From Tetradesmus obliquus (taxonomy: Eukaryota > Chlorophyta > Chlorophyceae > Sphaeropleales > Scenedesmaceae), in assembly GCA_030272155.1 (NCBI GenBank), contig CP126192.1, positions 4,622,501-4,686,500 of the forward strand: DNA of 64,000 nt, in the 5' to 3' direction. Of this stretch, positions 38,501 through 50,802 are shown in pieces. A program made the position numbers and the translations under genes. Every line of letters begins with the position of its first letter. The first letter of the stretch is position 1. The notes beneath the pieces are model-generated. The model worked only from the letters and a program-made list of their open reading frames with translations, was not told the origin of the DNA and searched no databases.

Positions 38501-39615
38501 TGTTGTCGCACTTGAGGTCACGGTGGATGATGGCGGGGTCGTGTGCATGCAGGTACACAAGGCCCTGCAGGATCTGCCATGCCCAGCGCTTCAGCACCTG
38601 CTCATCAATGTGCTTGTGCTTCTTGCGGTACCTGCAGCACCAGGATGCACAGAACAAACAGCTGAGCTGCTGGTTGCACCACACTGTCACACGCGGCCAG
38701 GCAGGCTGTACGCCGCACCTATATCATGCAAAGGCATTTGCCCTGCAAATTGCCCGATGCCATGTGCTGCCGTGTCTGATGCACGTTGCCTGAGCGCATC
38801 ATATGCCACTTTTGATGCTGCTTACAGCTACTGTCATCATCTGGCAATAAACAGCTGCGCATCCACTGCTGCCGCGTGCATGCTGACTGCTCAGAACTAT
38901 CAGCTGTCGCTGGTTCAGCAGAAGCTGCTGCGGCGGCGGCTGCCAGTGCCACTCACTGGCGCAGCGTGCCAGACGTGAACAGCTCCGTGATGAAGTTGAC
39001 GGTGAGGTTCTTCTGGTCCAGCCAGCTGTCGTAAAAGGTCATGATGTTTTTGTGCTTCAATTGCTTGAGCACCCTGATCTCTGCAAACAGCCGTTCCCGC
39101 TCAGATGGGGAGTTGGCCAGGTCGTTGACTTTGACCTGGTTCCAGGCAACCTCAATGCCCTCGGCCTCATCAAAAGCCTTGAACACCGTCTTGAACGCGC
39201 CGCGACCCAGCACGGTGTCATACTGCAAGCAGCAACACCATTGCTGTTCACCACGTGTGCAGAGCCACCTGCTGCTCAAGAAAACAGCTGTCCTGCAAGC
39301 AGATGTGTCTGCTGTGCTGCTGCTGCAGGCATACCCAGCAAACAAGTACACGGTAGCAACTGCCTAGCGGGCTGCAAGTGGTCAGTGATGACTACGCAGT
39401 TGTCTCTGACACTGACTGATGTCCAAGGGCTTTCCTCTGCTGCAGCAATGTCAGTTGGCTCACACCTACCACCCCAGCGGAGTGCTGCAGCAACCTACCC
39501 GCGAGTACCGCTTTGCGGGATCCTGCTCCACCACTAGCTGTGGCGGCATATCCTCATCATCGTCATGGCTGCCCGCGCCAGCGTCGCCGTTTGGCAGCGA
39601 GGCCAAGTCTGCCAT
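35507..39615 (-). CDS. WNK: WNK-family protein kinase
   Basis: Serine/threonine kinase 'with no lysine (K)'. Seven exons (39615-39499, 39222-38957, 38631-38397, 38121-37975, 37732-37523, 37274-36755, 36486-35507) join in phase to 824 residues. The start ATG is preceded by an in-frame TAG. The kinase domain spans about residues 38-300. GRGAFKTVF places the catalytic lysine in strand 2 (about residue 50), while the strand-3 position reads VAWNQV with Asn, as in plant WNKs. Also visible are HRDLKCDN, the WNK-specific GDLGLAT replacing DFG, and FMAPELY. After a Gln-rich coiled region comes [21 protein letters not shown], an OSR1-C-terminal-like autoinhibitory domain, around residues 485-545 and split by the last intron. 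The Ala/Gln-rich tail is disordered. Likely roles are ion, osmotic or flowering-type signalling by analogy only. Confidence 0.93.
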
Positions 39616-40386
39616 GGTGCCCACAGGCCTGGCCTCCTCCTCCTGCTGCTGCTAGCAGCTGCTTCTGCAGTGCCTTGGACACTTACATTACTAGAATAAA
39701 ATCCCCAGCCAATCCATGGGCTGCAGCCCTCAAAAGCACGTTGCTAATGACACTGCAGTCTCCTTGGCCTTGCCTGCGCCCTCTTCAACCTCAGCCAGTG
39801 CACAGGTATAGTCTGAGAGCAAATTCAAGTCAGTAAACAATTCAGCTGTCTGTTCAAGGCAAGCAAGGAAAGTAGCCGATGCAATCAAACCGCAGAACGT
39901 AAGACTGAGCCAGTTGCAGTGGAGGTGTGCTGATCTTCATAGTTTCAAAAGCATGAAGCACAACAAGCAAAATTCTGCCCTGGAGTGAAGGCATGGTGTC
40001 CCAATGTTACTTGACGGGGTTGTGCCTGGCAAGGTCCCTAGCTTTGTGGTAATATAATAATCAAAACTGCTTGGTTGCACAATCAGAAGGTGAAGGCAGC
40101 TTCTTTGCTGCAAGGCCACAGAAGCAGCGCACCACAACTCCCAGTTCAACTGACTGTCTGCCGTCCAAATCGCAGACTACGGGCGTTAGCACAAGCTGGG
40201 TGATCATGCATTCGGGCTTGATTCAGAGGGGCTCTGTGCCCCACTTGACAGCTAAGAGCAGACAGCATGTTGGAGGAGTGCACCACCAGCTGACCGGCAG
40301 GGTGACTAGCGCGCTGAACGGTGCGTCTGACGTCCATTTGTTTTCAAAATGTGTCAGAAATGCTGTTTATACTGATTCTGTAGTGT
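39616..40386. other. Divergent promoter region between WNK and phytyl ester synthase genes
   Basis: About 770 bp between two divergent start codons, so both promoters must lie here. The phytyl ester synthase start is uncertain: a + frame at 40071-40475 could supply an alternative 5' exon. No TATA box or other motif was convincing. Confidence 0.55.
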
Positions 40387-41440
40387 ATGCATGGCCTGGA
40401 AACTCCTCTCGCGTGTTGGCGCCTTGCAACCACACACACTTCCCGGCTTCTGCTGTTTGCAGTGGCCCAAATTAACGAGACTGAGGTCCAGGACAGCACC
40501 AGCTCCCTGCATCAGACAACAAATCTTGGGGCGTCAGAAGCAGCGCAGCCACAGCAGCAACGCAGCGGACATGGCAGCAGCAGTGTCAGCAGCAGCAGCA
40601 GCAGCAGCGACAGGCCTCAGCAGCGCCAGCGGCCTGCTGCGGGCGCAGTGCTGCGTGAGCCGCGTCCGTTCATCCCCCAAATAGACGTGTTTAAGTTTGT
40701 TGGCGACCTGCTGGGTGACCCCCAGGAGACGCTGAAGGACACGCTGCTGGGCTCAGCACTGGCCACTGACGGTGAGCAATCACCGCAGCTGTGGCCAGCA
40801 CAACAGCCGGCGCCTTGCAGTCGGAACAGCTGCAGCATACACTATGTTTGTGTTTGAACAGTGGTTGTTTGCAGCTGTTGATGCAAGCAAAGCTTGTGGT
40901 GTGACAGCAGCTGGCTGTTTGTGACCGCTCCTTGACAGTGCAAGCTTACGTGCAAAGAGGGTGGGCAGGTGGCACTCCAGGCTGTTCCATGCGGCGACGC
41001 ATGCCTTACCGCAGCCTCCGCGCTGACACACCGCGCCTCTGTCGCTGCTGCTGCTGCTGCTGCTGCAGATGGCCCTGCACGGCTGTTCTCACCTGTGGTG
41101 CCCAAGCCCCCTGGCGCCACACCCGCTGAAGAGCTGCCACTCATGTACTACATGCCAGGCATTGATGGCAGCGGGCTAGCGGCCTACAGGCAGTTCCCGC
41201 GCCTCACGCGTGCATTCGACCTGCGCTGCCTGATCATCCCACGCACTGACAGGAGCAGCTTTGAGGAGCTGGTGGACACAGTGGCGGTGAGCAGCAGCAG
41301 CAGCAGGGGCGGGCGCAACAGCAGCACTGCCGTATGGAGTTGCATCACACAGCAACGGTTGCACAGCACCACCAGCAGCTTGCTCATGGCTGCAGTTTGT
41401 GTGTGGACCTACCTGCACACTGTTGCGTCAGCTACTGCCA

Positions 41441-41472
<32 letters not shown>

Positions 41473-44400
41473 CCATGATCAAGACGGAGCTGGAGTGGTC
41501 TGACGGTGGCCGCCCGGTGTACCTGCTGGGCGAGTCATTCGGCGGCATCCTGTGCCTGGCGCTGGCTCAGAAGCTGGGAGACTACGTGGACAGAGTGGTG
41601 AGGACGCCATGCAGCAGACATGTGGCTTGCTCTATTCGCCTGGGTTGCTGGCATGCTGGGAAGTCGTAGCTGGTGCAGCACATGCTGGGGAGTCGTAGCT
41701 GGTGCAGCACATGCTGGGGAGTCGTAGCTGGTGCAGCACATGCTGGGGAGTCGTAGCTGGTGCAGCACATGCTGGGAAGTCGTAGCTGGTGCAGCACATG
41801 CCCAGAATGCTGCAACACTGGCCTCTTCGTCAGGCGCTGATACTACGCACAACCGTGAGTTGAGCTCTCCACTACTGCTGCTGCTGCTGCCGTCTTCAGG
41901 TGCTGGTCAACCCAGCCAGCAGCTTCACCAACACGCCATGGCCAGCACTGGGCCCGCTGCTCACCCAGGTGAGCGCCGCCAGCAGCATGGCAGCCAGCAG
42001 CTAAGCAGGTGCAGCTGGATGCATTGCTGCGCATGGATACAACTACGGTCAGCAGAAGCTCTTTGCGCAGGTGACTGGTGCCTTGCTTTTTACCGTGTCA
42101 CCTGCTTGTTCACATTGCCAATGTACACCGCAGCGCACAGGCACTCTGTGGCTGGGTGGTGTTGCTGACTGATGCTGTCTGGTGCACTGCTGCTCCTTGC
42201 AGCTGCCGGCTGATGTGTACAAGCTGCTGCCGTTTGCGTTGGCGCCCATCATGTCCAACCCCATCAGCATGGCGCTGAACGACGTGGACAGCCGTGCACC
42301 ACTCCCCCAGCAGGCGTCAGACCTGCTCTATGTAAGTGGCCACTGCAGTGTCAATGGCTGCTGCAGTTTGAATGGCTCAAGAGATCCAGCAGCCGACATG
42401 CGCCCAGGGCGTTGCTGGCGCAACCTCTCATGAGCATTGTGTAGCAGCACGGCCGGACATGCAATCAGCAGCATTTGTTACTTTTTAGTGGACCTGAATC
42501 AGCGTGCCACTACTTGCTGCAGTGTTTGTTCAACACATGCGCCGTGCTGACGTGGCTCTGCTGCCGTCGTGGTTGCTGCTGCAGGGCCTCATCGACCTGG
42601 CTCCCCAGCTGGGCGCGCTGCGCCTGGTGCTGCCGCCAGAAACGCTGGCCTGGCGGCTGACCCTGCTGCAGCAGGGCAGCGCCTGGCTCACGCCGCGCCT
42701 CAAGGACATCCAGCAGCGCGTGCTGGTGCTGGCAGGGGACCAGGACCTGCTCATCCCCAGCAGGGAGGAGGCGGTGAGGCTGGGCAAGGCGCTGCCCCGC
42801 GCGCGCAGCCGCATCCTGCCCAACAGGAGTCATGCGCTGCTGCAGGAGGCTGGCGTGGACCTGGTGCAGCTGCTGGAGGTGCGTGGACCTGCTGCTGCTG
42901 TTGCGTCGGTGGTGTTGTAGGGGCTTGACGCAAAAGCTTATGGCTGGATGCAGCTGCAGCTGCAGCTGCGGGATGCGCCTGTGCTGTACAATGTGCGTGA
43001 GCAGTGCAGCCCATTTGCATCAATTGTTGACGTGGGCGTCGGGCAGGTGCGAGCAGATTGCACGTGCGCTCGCTGCAGCAAAGGAGTCATTCACCCTTTG
43101 CTTTCAGCACTGCTCAAACGTGAAACCCTTTGCTCCTACATCACTCGTGCCTTTGTACTGTCAACCCAATTCCTGTACTGTATCTTCTGCTGCCTTCCGC
43201 ACTGTAACCACTCGCCTGTCCCATGCGCCAGGCTGAGGGCTTCTACATCAGTGAGCGCCGCATGTCCAACGGCCGCCCCAGCACCAAGGCCTCAGACGGC
43301 GGCGCTGCCAGCTTCGGCAAGACTGTGCCCATCCAGCTGCCAACTTCACGCGAGCTGCAGCTGGACTCTGAGGGCTTGGTGTCCACCATCAAGCGGCTGA
43401 CCAGCCCCGTGTACTACAGCACCACAGAGGATGGCCAAATAGTGCGCGGGCTGAGCGGCGTGCCTGTGCACCAGCGGCCCGTGCTGCTGGTGGGCAACCA
43501 CCAGTTCTTTGCGGGCGACATGTACCCCATGATCAACCAGTTTGTGGACGAGCTTGGGGTGCTGCCTCGAGGCCTGGCACACCCCGTGGTGTTTGCAGGG
43601 CCTGAGGCGCTTACAGCAGCTGGCAGGTCCAGCGGCATGCGTGAGGACGGCAGCAGCAGCAGCAAGGACGAGAAAGATGAGGGCGCAGGTGCAGCGCAAT
43701 TCAGCAGCCTGCTGAGCACGTATGGCGCGGTGCCTGTGAACGGCAAGAACATGCACAAGCTGCTGGCCAATGGCGAGATCGTGCTGCTGTACCCTGGCGG
43801 CGCACGCGAGGTGAGCAGGGAGACTGTTGCTCACTGCTCAGCTCTGTTTGCTCGTGTTTAGGCTTGCTAGCTTGTGGCTGATGCCGATGATGCATGCAGC
43901 AAGCTGGAGGCAGGCACTCATGTTGGCATGCCCCTTCGACAGCCTTGTTGCTGTGTGTTTTCCTGCAAGCTGTATCCTCGCGTGCATGCCTGCAGCTGCC
44001 CTGCAACTGCACTACACTCACCATTCTCATGCCTATTCCTGTCTGTGCACTGCGCAGGCTTTTAAGCGCAAGGGCGAGACATACAAGATCGTGTGGCCAG
44101 GCAAGGCCGAGTTTGTGCGCATGGCCGCCAAGTTTGGCGCCACCATCGTGCCATTCGCAGCCATCGGCTGTGACGAGGCAGTCACGCACCACCTGTCAGC
44201 AGAGGAGCTGGAGCAGCTGCAGAAGCTGCTGCCGCCGCTGCCGTTCAGGCTGCCCTGGCAGCAGCGCGAGGAGGACGCGGAGCGGCTGCGGCGCATCCCT
44301 GCTGCGCGTGTTGGTGTGAATGCTACCATGGAGGACCTGGAGGCCTTTGGCAAGGTGGGCGGCTGTGTGTATGAGCATATTTCAGCAAGTCCGTCATGCA

Positions 44401-44883
44401 TCAAGATCACATGTACCTGCAGGCAGCTTCGACTGTGTCTACACATCGATCACGGGTTACACGTAATTGTGATGCACCTTATAACTGCATTCGAGGGACG
44501 TGCACGACCACAATGCAGGCCAGCGTCTGCACTGCTTGCTAGCCTGCGCTCAGGTGTTGCAGCGCGACTGACCTCGATCCTCTGCTGCTGTGCTGCTGCG
44601 TCCCGCACCTTACCCCTGCCGTCTGCAGCCCGGCTTCTTCACGCCCAACCTGCCGCAGCGCACCTACTTCATCTTCCGCAAGCCCATCCCCACCAGCCCT
44701 GAGCTGGCGGCCGACCGTGCAGCCTGCCAGGCGCTGTACGCGGACATCAAGCAGGAGGTGGAGGACGGCCTGGGCTACCTGCTGCGCAGCAGGGAGGCAG
44801 ACCCCTACAAGGAGCTGCTGCCGCGCCTGATCTACGAGGCGAGCTGGGGCGGCAAGCGCCAGGCGCCCTCGTTTGAGCCCTGA
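40387..44883 (+). CDS. PES: Phytyl ester synthase-like acyltransferase (PES/DGAT-like)
   Basis: Plant PES1/PES2 make fatty acid phytyl esters and triacylglycerol in chloroplast plastoglobules, using phytol from chlorophyll breakdown. Exons 40387-40771, 41069-41286, 41472-41597, 41900-41968, 42203-42331, 42585-42878, 43232-43810, 44058-44354 and 44629-44883 give 783 residues with all phases agreeing. The N-terminal half is an alpha/beta hydrolase: MYYMPGIDGSG, nucleophile GESFGG (Ser about 223), LAGDQDLLIP (Asp about 361-363) and NRSHALL (His about 392). The C-terminal half is the acyltransferase: PVLLVGNHQFFAGDMYP (His about 497), LLYPGGARE (about 595), then KAEFVRMAAKFGATIVP and RTYFIFRKPI. 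The N-terminus (before FIPQIDVFKFVGDLLGD) is low complexity and the start is uncertain. A plastid transit peptide is expected but not clear. Confidence 0.88.
41652..41800. repeat. 29-bp minisatellite, five copies, intronic
   Basis: GTCGTAGCTGGTGCAGCACA recurs at 41663, 41692, 41721, 41750 and 41779, near-identical and exactly 29 bases apart. It fills half of intron 3 of the phytyl ester synthase-like gene. Confidence 0.93.
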
Positions 44884-47800
44884 AAGTGGGTGCGGGCATT
44901 GGCGCTGAGGGTGGCTGCTGGACGCATCTGCAGCGCTGGCTGGCGTGCATTGTAACATGCTGCGGAACGCAGCTGTGCTTGTGCCAAGTGAGGTGCAGGT
45001 TGCAGCGACTCGAGCTCAGTGTTATGGTGTGTGTTCACCCAGTCATGAACGATGCAGCATGTGGTGAAGCCGTGCTGTGTGGTGGACAAGGCCTTGGGCG
45101 AGTCAATAGAGGGAGTGATCCGTTGTCCTCGAGATGGGGTGCTGGTGGAGGCTTTGGCGCTGCAGGAGCTGTGTGGCGCGCTGTCTCTCTTGAGAGGCGA
45201 TCGAGTTATTCAGCTTCATAGGGTAGCTGGGGTGTACTTGTGTTGAAGACGGTTGGCTACATCCAAAGACGCGTGCAAGCACCAGCCTTGGGGCTGCATG
45301 ACGCGGGATGCTGTTCAGCAGGCCAACAGTGCTAGCTTCAAGTGATTGTGGTTAGGTGTGTTTGACTGTGCAGCTGCGCAACCAGCAGCCAGGAACTGCC
45401 AGTCACTGCTTGTGTCGTGCACCGGTCACCGCCATGTTGTGGTGCAGCCAGCCCCTGTGCTGTGATGAGTGTTGCAGGGCTTGGGTGCGGCAGTAGGGTG
45501 AGGAAGGGTGAGAGAGAGTGTGTGTGTGTGTGTGTGTTGTGTCAGACGCGATTTGTATTTCTGCCCAGCTGTGATATTTCAGCAGGTAGAGTCGAGGGCT
45601 ATGCGGCAAAAACGTCTAGTAGTGCTTTTGGTTGACGCCGGGTGATGTTGCTGTGCGATTGTACTTGGCAAGCTCTGGTAGCGTTGCTTTGTGCAGCTTC
45701 TGTGCGTCTGGCAGCGTGCGTGCTTGGCGGCGCTTGTCATGCTAGTTCGTTGCAAGGCTTCATGCCACATGATCTTGGCTGCTACACAACATCAGGTGGT
45801 CCACATGTGCTGCAGGCAGCTCCTGTGTTTGGTGGGCCCTGTGTGGCAATTGTGCCCAGGTTCCCTGGTCAGCAGCACACAGAAAGAAGAGAAGACAACT
45901 GTGTGCCGCTTTACAGTTGTCTCCGTCACTGGCAGGGTGGAAAGCCGTGACACGCACAGTCAGCAAATATATCAACCATTGGTACATCGATTATGCATGC
46001 TGTTATTCTTGCAGCTTGGTGCCTGCAACGCTGAAGCAAGCGTAAGTGGACAACAGCTGCTTGTGCAAACAATACGGGTAGTCTAAATTGGCTTTGGGTT
46101 GCGTGCACATCTTTGTGCGCTTGGCTTGGTAGCAGCATGCTGCACGCAGCTCAGAGCTTTTGTTCCAGAGGCTGAGTTACTGCAGTTGCAGTATCAAAGA
46201 CCAGTTGCAGCTGGCATCGCCCTAATGCACGGCGCTCCCTGCAGCAGACTGTGTGTGTCGTATCATCCTGTGTCAAGAATCAAAACATAAGCTGGAGCTG
46301 ATATGCAGTTGTAGGTGTTTGTATGTTGGGATGTGCATTCTGTCTCTTGGATGATCAAATGGTGTATTTGCGTTGGCATAGAAACTGCACTGCACAAGTG
46401 CGCAAGGTTTTACCGCGGCCATTAGGTGTTGCGGTGCAGCAAGGTGTGGAGTTTGGCTGCTGGGTGCTGCTGCACGCAATGGCACCTCAGTTGAGGTCAG
46501 CATCGGTGTCTGCCGTGTGATGTTGTGCTATGGGTATCATGGTGGCTCGGCAGCAAAGCACCCATGGGCCAGTCCTCCGCAAGCCGTCAATGTCTGCAGC
46601 CTGCTGTGCAGTCTGTTGCTTGATTGGTAACAGAAGATACACAAACATACATCAGGGTCATGTCATGCGATCATCCATGCCATGTCGTGTGGGCGGTTTG
46701 ATGGTGTTCATGCAAGCCTGCACCTGCCACACAGAGCTGCATCTGATGTCAGATCGTCGACAATGCATTGTATTATGCACCTGGTAAGGCTGAAGTACTG
46801 TAGCATCAACACTGAGGAAGCTGAACAAACATACTGTAGAGGCAATGCAGGGCAGAACCTTTCTGATCAGAGCTCATGAGCTGCAAGCGTGTGCGTAGGT
46901 GATGCTCGACATGCCAGCCACCTCGCATGCATGGCGGCCTGTCCAGGTTCCCGCCTGGCTCGGTGATGCATATGCATAGGATCCACCAACAACACAAATC
47001 CTCCAGACAAATCTTTATTCACATGTACATACCAGCCGAGGATGAGAATGAGAAACTAAAATCAGTCTGGCCCAATAACGCAGATGCACAGCAGTGTGCG
47101 ACCACAAGCAGCAGAGCCTAGAATGCACGTGACGTAAGTTCTGGCAAGCACACACATGCGTGCTTGTCACAAGAAGAAGAGGCACAGCACAGAGCTTTGT
47201 GGCAGGGCTGTGTGCCAGCACATGTCTCTACAGCACCACTGCTCATGTGCTCATCGAACATGTATGCCTGTGATGAACCATGGTGAATGTTTCCTTGCAT
47301 GCAGATGTGGGCCTGTGCACTGTGTGCGCTTGAAACAACAGAACTCACCACTGCATGGCAAGTGTCAGATCTGCAGGGAGTCAGCTGCCCGGCAGGGCTG
47401 CACTGGGCTGCGGCAGCTGCTAGGTTAGCAGCAAATTCGCTAATTATAATTCAACTCACTTTTGATGACAAGCATGTAACAACCAATACCCAACTCATCA
47501 TTATCGAAACATCAACATCTGCTGTCAACAGGCACACTCAGCCACAGGCGGGGCCCCTAGGACTGGCAGGAATCAAGAGCGCCAGGCGAAGGCCTCAGCA
47601 GGCGCCGCAACAGCAGGAACGCTGCAAACTGGCCAGCTGCTAGTGACAGCAGCTCTGCCTCGCCCAGTCAGCTGGCTCCAGCTGCAGGAAGCACGAGTGT
47701 GATTGCAAAGATCACATCCAAAGGGCGTGGCGACGCGCTGGGCACGCACTTGTCAGCGCCGTGATGAGTGGCATGCAAATGGCCATGCATAAAGTACAGA

Positions 47801-48374
47801 CAAGCATCTGCTGATGTCCTTACCATGCAACGACACAGCAGCTGCAGCTGCGACATCAGCAGTCAAGGCACAGCTTTGCACATGCCCCACTGATGATCAG
47901 AGCAAGACCCCGCAGGCGCATGTGCAACGCACCAGGGGACTACTGTATGAACATGAACGCACGTATACAGTTCTATGCTCTGCAAGCGCACACACAACAG
48001 CTGTTGGCTGCAGTTTAGCTGCAATAAACACTCGCACAGTACTTGCTGTGCTCAGCCCACACTAGTGTGAACTTTGACTATGCATCAACATGACGTCAAC
48101 AACATCCACATGTCCATGTCATTGTGAGGTCTGCAGACCTGCAACAACGCGGCTGCAAGGAATTATATGCCTCGCCCCTTTCTGCAGGGGCTATGACCCT
48201 GATGTGCACCAAGCACTTCACTGCGCAGCTACAACCCTGGCAGGTGCTGCAGTGCTGCAGCCTCGCCACACTGCAGCCACGCATTGCCTGTGTCGTGGCA
48301 TGCCATGTGCCCGGAAGCTGGCCGTGCGCAGAACGCAGGCAGACAATGAACTCCCACAACTGCCACACATGCCC
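44884..48374. other. Convergent intergenic region with long 3' UTRs
   Basis: About 3.5 kb between two convergent stop codons. A TGTAA at 44951-44955 could end the phytyl ester synthase transcript. A GAGA/TGTG microsatellite sits at 45509-45540. Many short frames, none with a domain. I see no RNA gene. Confidence 0.5.
45509..45540. repeat. (GA)n(TG)n microsatellite
   Basis: A GAGAGAG run passes directly into about nine TG dinucleotides. Confidence 0.85.
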
Positions 48375-50705
48375 TCAGCATCCACTGGCGCACGGCGCCG
48401 ATGTCACAGGATTGTCTGCATCTGAACTGCCTACTTGCTTTGCCACTGGATTACCGTTGAGAGCATCATAGACAATGACAAAGATGTCGTCGCAGTTGTT
48501 ATTGGTGCCGGGACAGCTGCTGGCTAGGGCGTTTGTTGCTGACCCATCAATAGCACCGCGTGTGCTCCCAACTGCAACTATTTTGCCTGAGCCTAAGCTT
48601 GCCTGCAAGGACAAGGCTAGCGTCTGTCCAAGTGGCACCGTAAAAGGGGCGGGCACCGACGGCCAGTTGAGGCTGCCGTCAGCAGTCGCGTAAGCCTGTG
48701 CTAACACGTTGTTGCCGGCACTTGAAGAATAGCTGCGGACAGCGGGGCAGCAGGCAGGGCAGCATTGGGGCAGCGTGCTTCACTTTCACAGTGCTGACCG
48801 CTGACAGGGTTACAGGGTTGGTGCCTGAGTGTTCTGTTTCTGATGATGAGCCACAAGCTGGAACGCTGCACAGAAAGCAGGGTAGGGTGCGGTGCAGTGC
48901 GGTGCAGGCGCTTCAAAGGACCGCTAATGAAGTTCCCAAACGTCTGTCATGTGCCATGACAGAGCAAGCAGTGAAATGCGTGCCATGACACGCATTGCTG
49001 AATTGCCCGCTGTTGCTGTGTTTAAGAATAAATGAGATCCACTGCAGCCGCCGGCATGTGTGCAGTCACAACGTGCACAGTGTGGTGACAGGTTCTGCTG
49101 CTGATGCGATTGCACTGCGTGGTGCAACCGCCCATGGAGCTCACCTTGAGGCGACGTGGACCTGGTTTGTGGCCGCGTCAACTCGGCACAACCCTTCGTA
49201 GAGAAAGGCAGAAGTTACACACTCCTTCTTCCAGGCCTCAAAAAGGCCCGACCCTGACACAGTGTACTTGGCCACGAATGGGGTGGGGTTAAGGTCAAAA
49301 GCCCACCTGCGAGGCAGGATCCAGGCGCTCAGTCAGCCATGGATTGTATGCACGCCAGCACATAAGGAACAGCGCACAGTCTGTCCCCCACAGCAAGCTC
49401 AAGCTAGCAGATTGGGTCGTACCTTATGCCGCTGCTACCAAGAGCACATAGTTTAGAATGCATTGATTGCAGGCCAGCAGCAGACGTTGTACATGTAGGG
49501 TAGCATGCAAGGGTGCTGCCTGCTGACCCATGACACCACACACTCCTGCAGTCGTCGCAGCCGCCTCACTTTCCACACACGTAGATGCTTTCCGTGTCAG
49601 ACGCCAGCACGTCAGCATCTGTGACTGCATCGACCCCAGCGGTGCCTATCAGCTGGATGAACTCCAACGTCATACCAGCTGAGACCTGCAGCAGCACTGG
49701 CAGCAGCCATGCAGTGCCCGGGTCAGTGACACGGATGCTGGCATCGCCTCACAGCGCCGCACCCAAACATGCCAGTAGCAGGCAGTGGTCAATAGGGGTG
49801 CAGGTAGCGATGCACCCTGCACCTCACGTGCTGCGGCTGCTGAATGTCGCGGCGATGCTGCAGACGCAATGCTTATCTGCAATGATGACTCTCTGTGTCC
49901 TTGGGGCTACTACGCAGTGACATATGCATTAATAACAGCTCTCCTGGTTATCAATGGCCCTGAACATGCAAACTCTGCAACGTATGGCCACTCACCCGGA
50001 CAATGAAGCCGTCAGAATAGCCACCACGGCAACCACCCGCAGCAGCGCTAGGGCACTGGAATTCAGCGCGCGCCTCCCCAGTAATCCACAACCCTCCATA
50101 CGTTGAGGTCGGGTCAATGTTCAGCACAACACCATTCACCTGCACCAGCTTGCCAATTGTGGTTGTTGTGAGTGGCCAAAAGTCAACATTCCGCGTGGCG
50201 TGTGTAGCAGGTGTTGTGCTGGTCGGCTGCTGGACCTTTACTGCAGTGATGATGTTGGGAACTTTGGCATTGGTGACCACAAGGTAGATGTGGCCGGAGC
50301 CCTCATTAATGTGAAGCATCTTCTTGCCACGTGGCTCGTCTTGGCCTGGCCAGCCAAATTGGTAACTCCACACGCGGCTGCCATCACCTGCACGTTGCGG
50401 TGAGTGACAAACACTGGTGCAAAACTGCTGTATGCCACATACAGAATGTCACTTTTGCCTTGGAACCTGAGTTATGCTCCTTTTTTCCTCAAAGAAGCAG
50501 TAGCTGCAGTGAGACCCTAACCCAACCCCTAAACCCTAAACCCTAAACCACTCATTGCACCAGCTATATGACAGACAACAGCACCAGCTGTAGTGGCAGG
50601 CGGCACAAGCAGAAGAAGCATGTTTACAGAGACACCAGCATTGCCGGGTGTCTGAGATTTGGCATGAGCGGCATTGACAGGTAGCACCGGCAGCATCACA
50701 TGGCG

Positions 50706-50802
<97 letters not shown>

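Noticed and set aside
42948..43232. Frame in the phytyl ester synthase gene reading LRDAPVLYNVREQ
   Set aside because: The flanking exons join in phase without it and it lacks an acceptor in a fitting phase; treated as intron.
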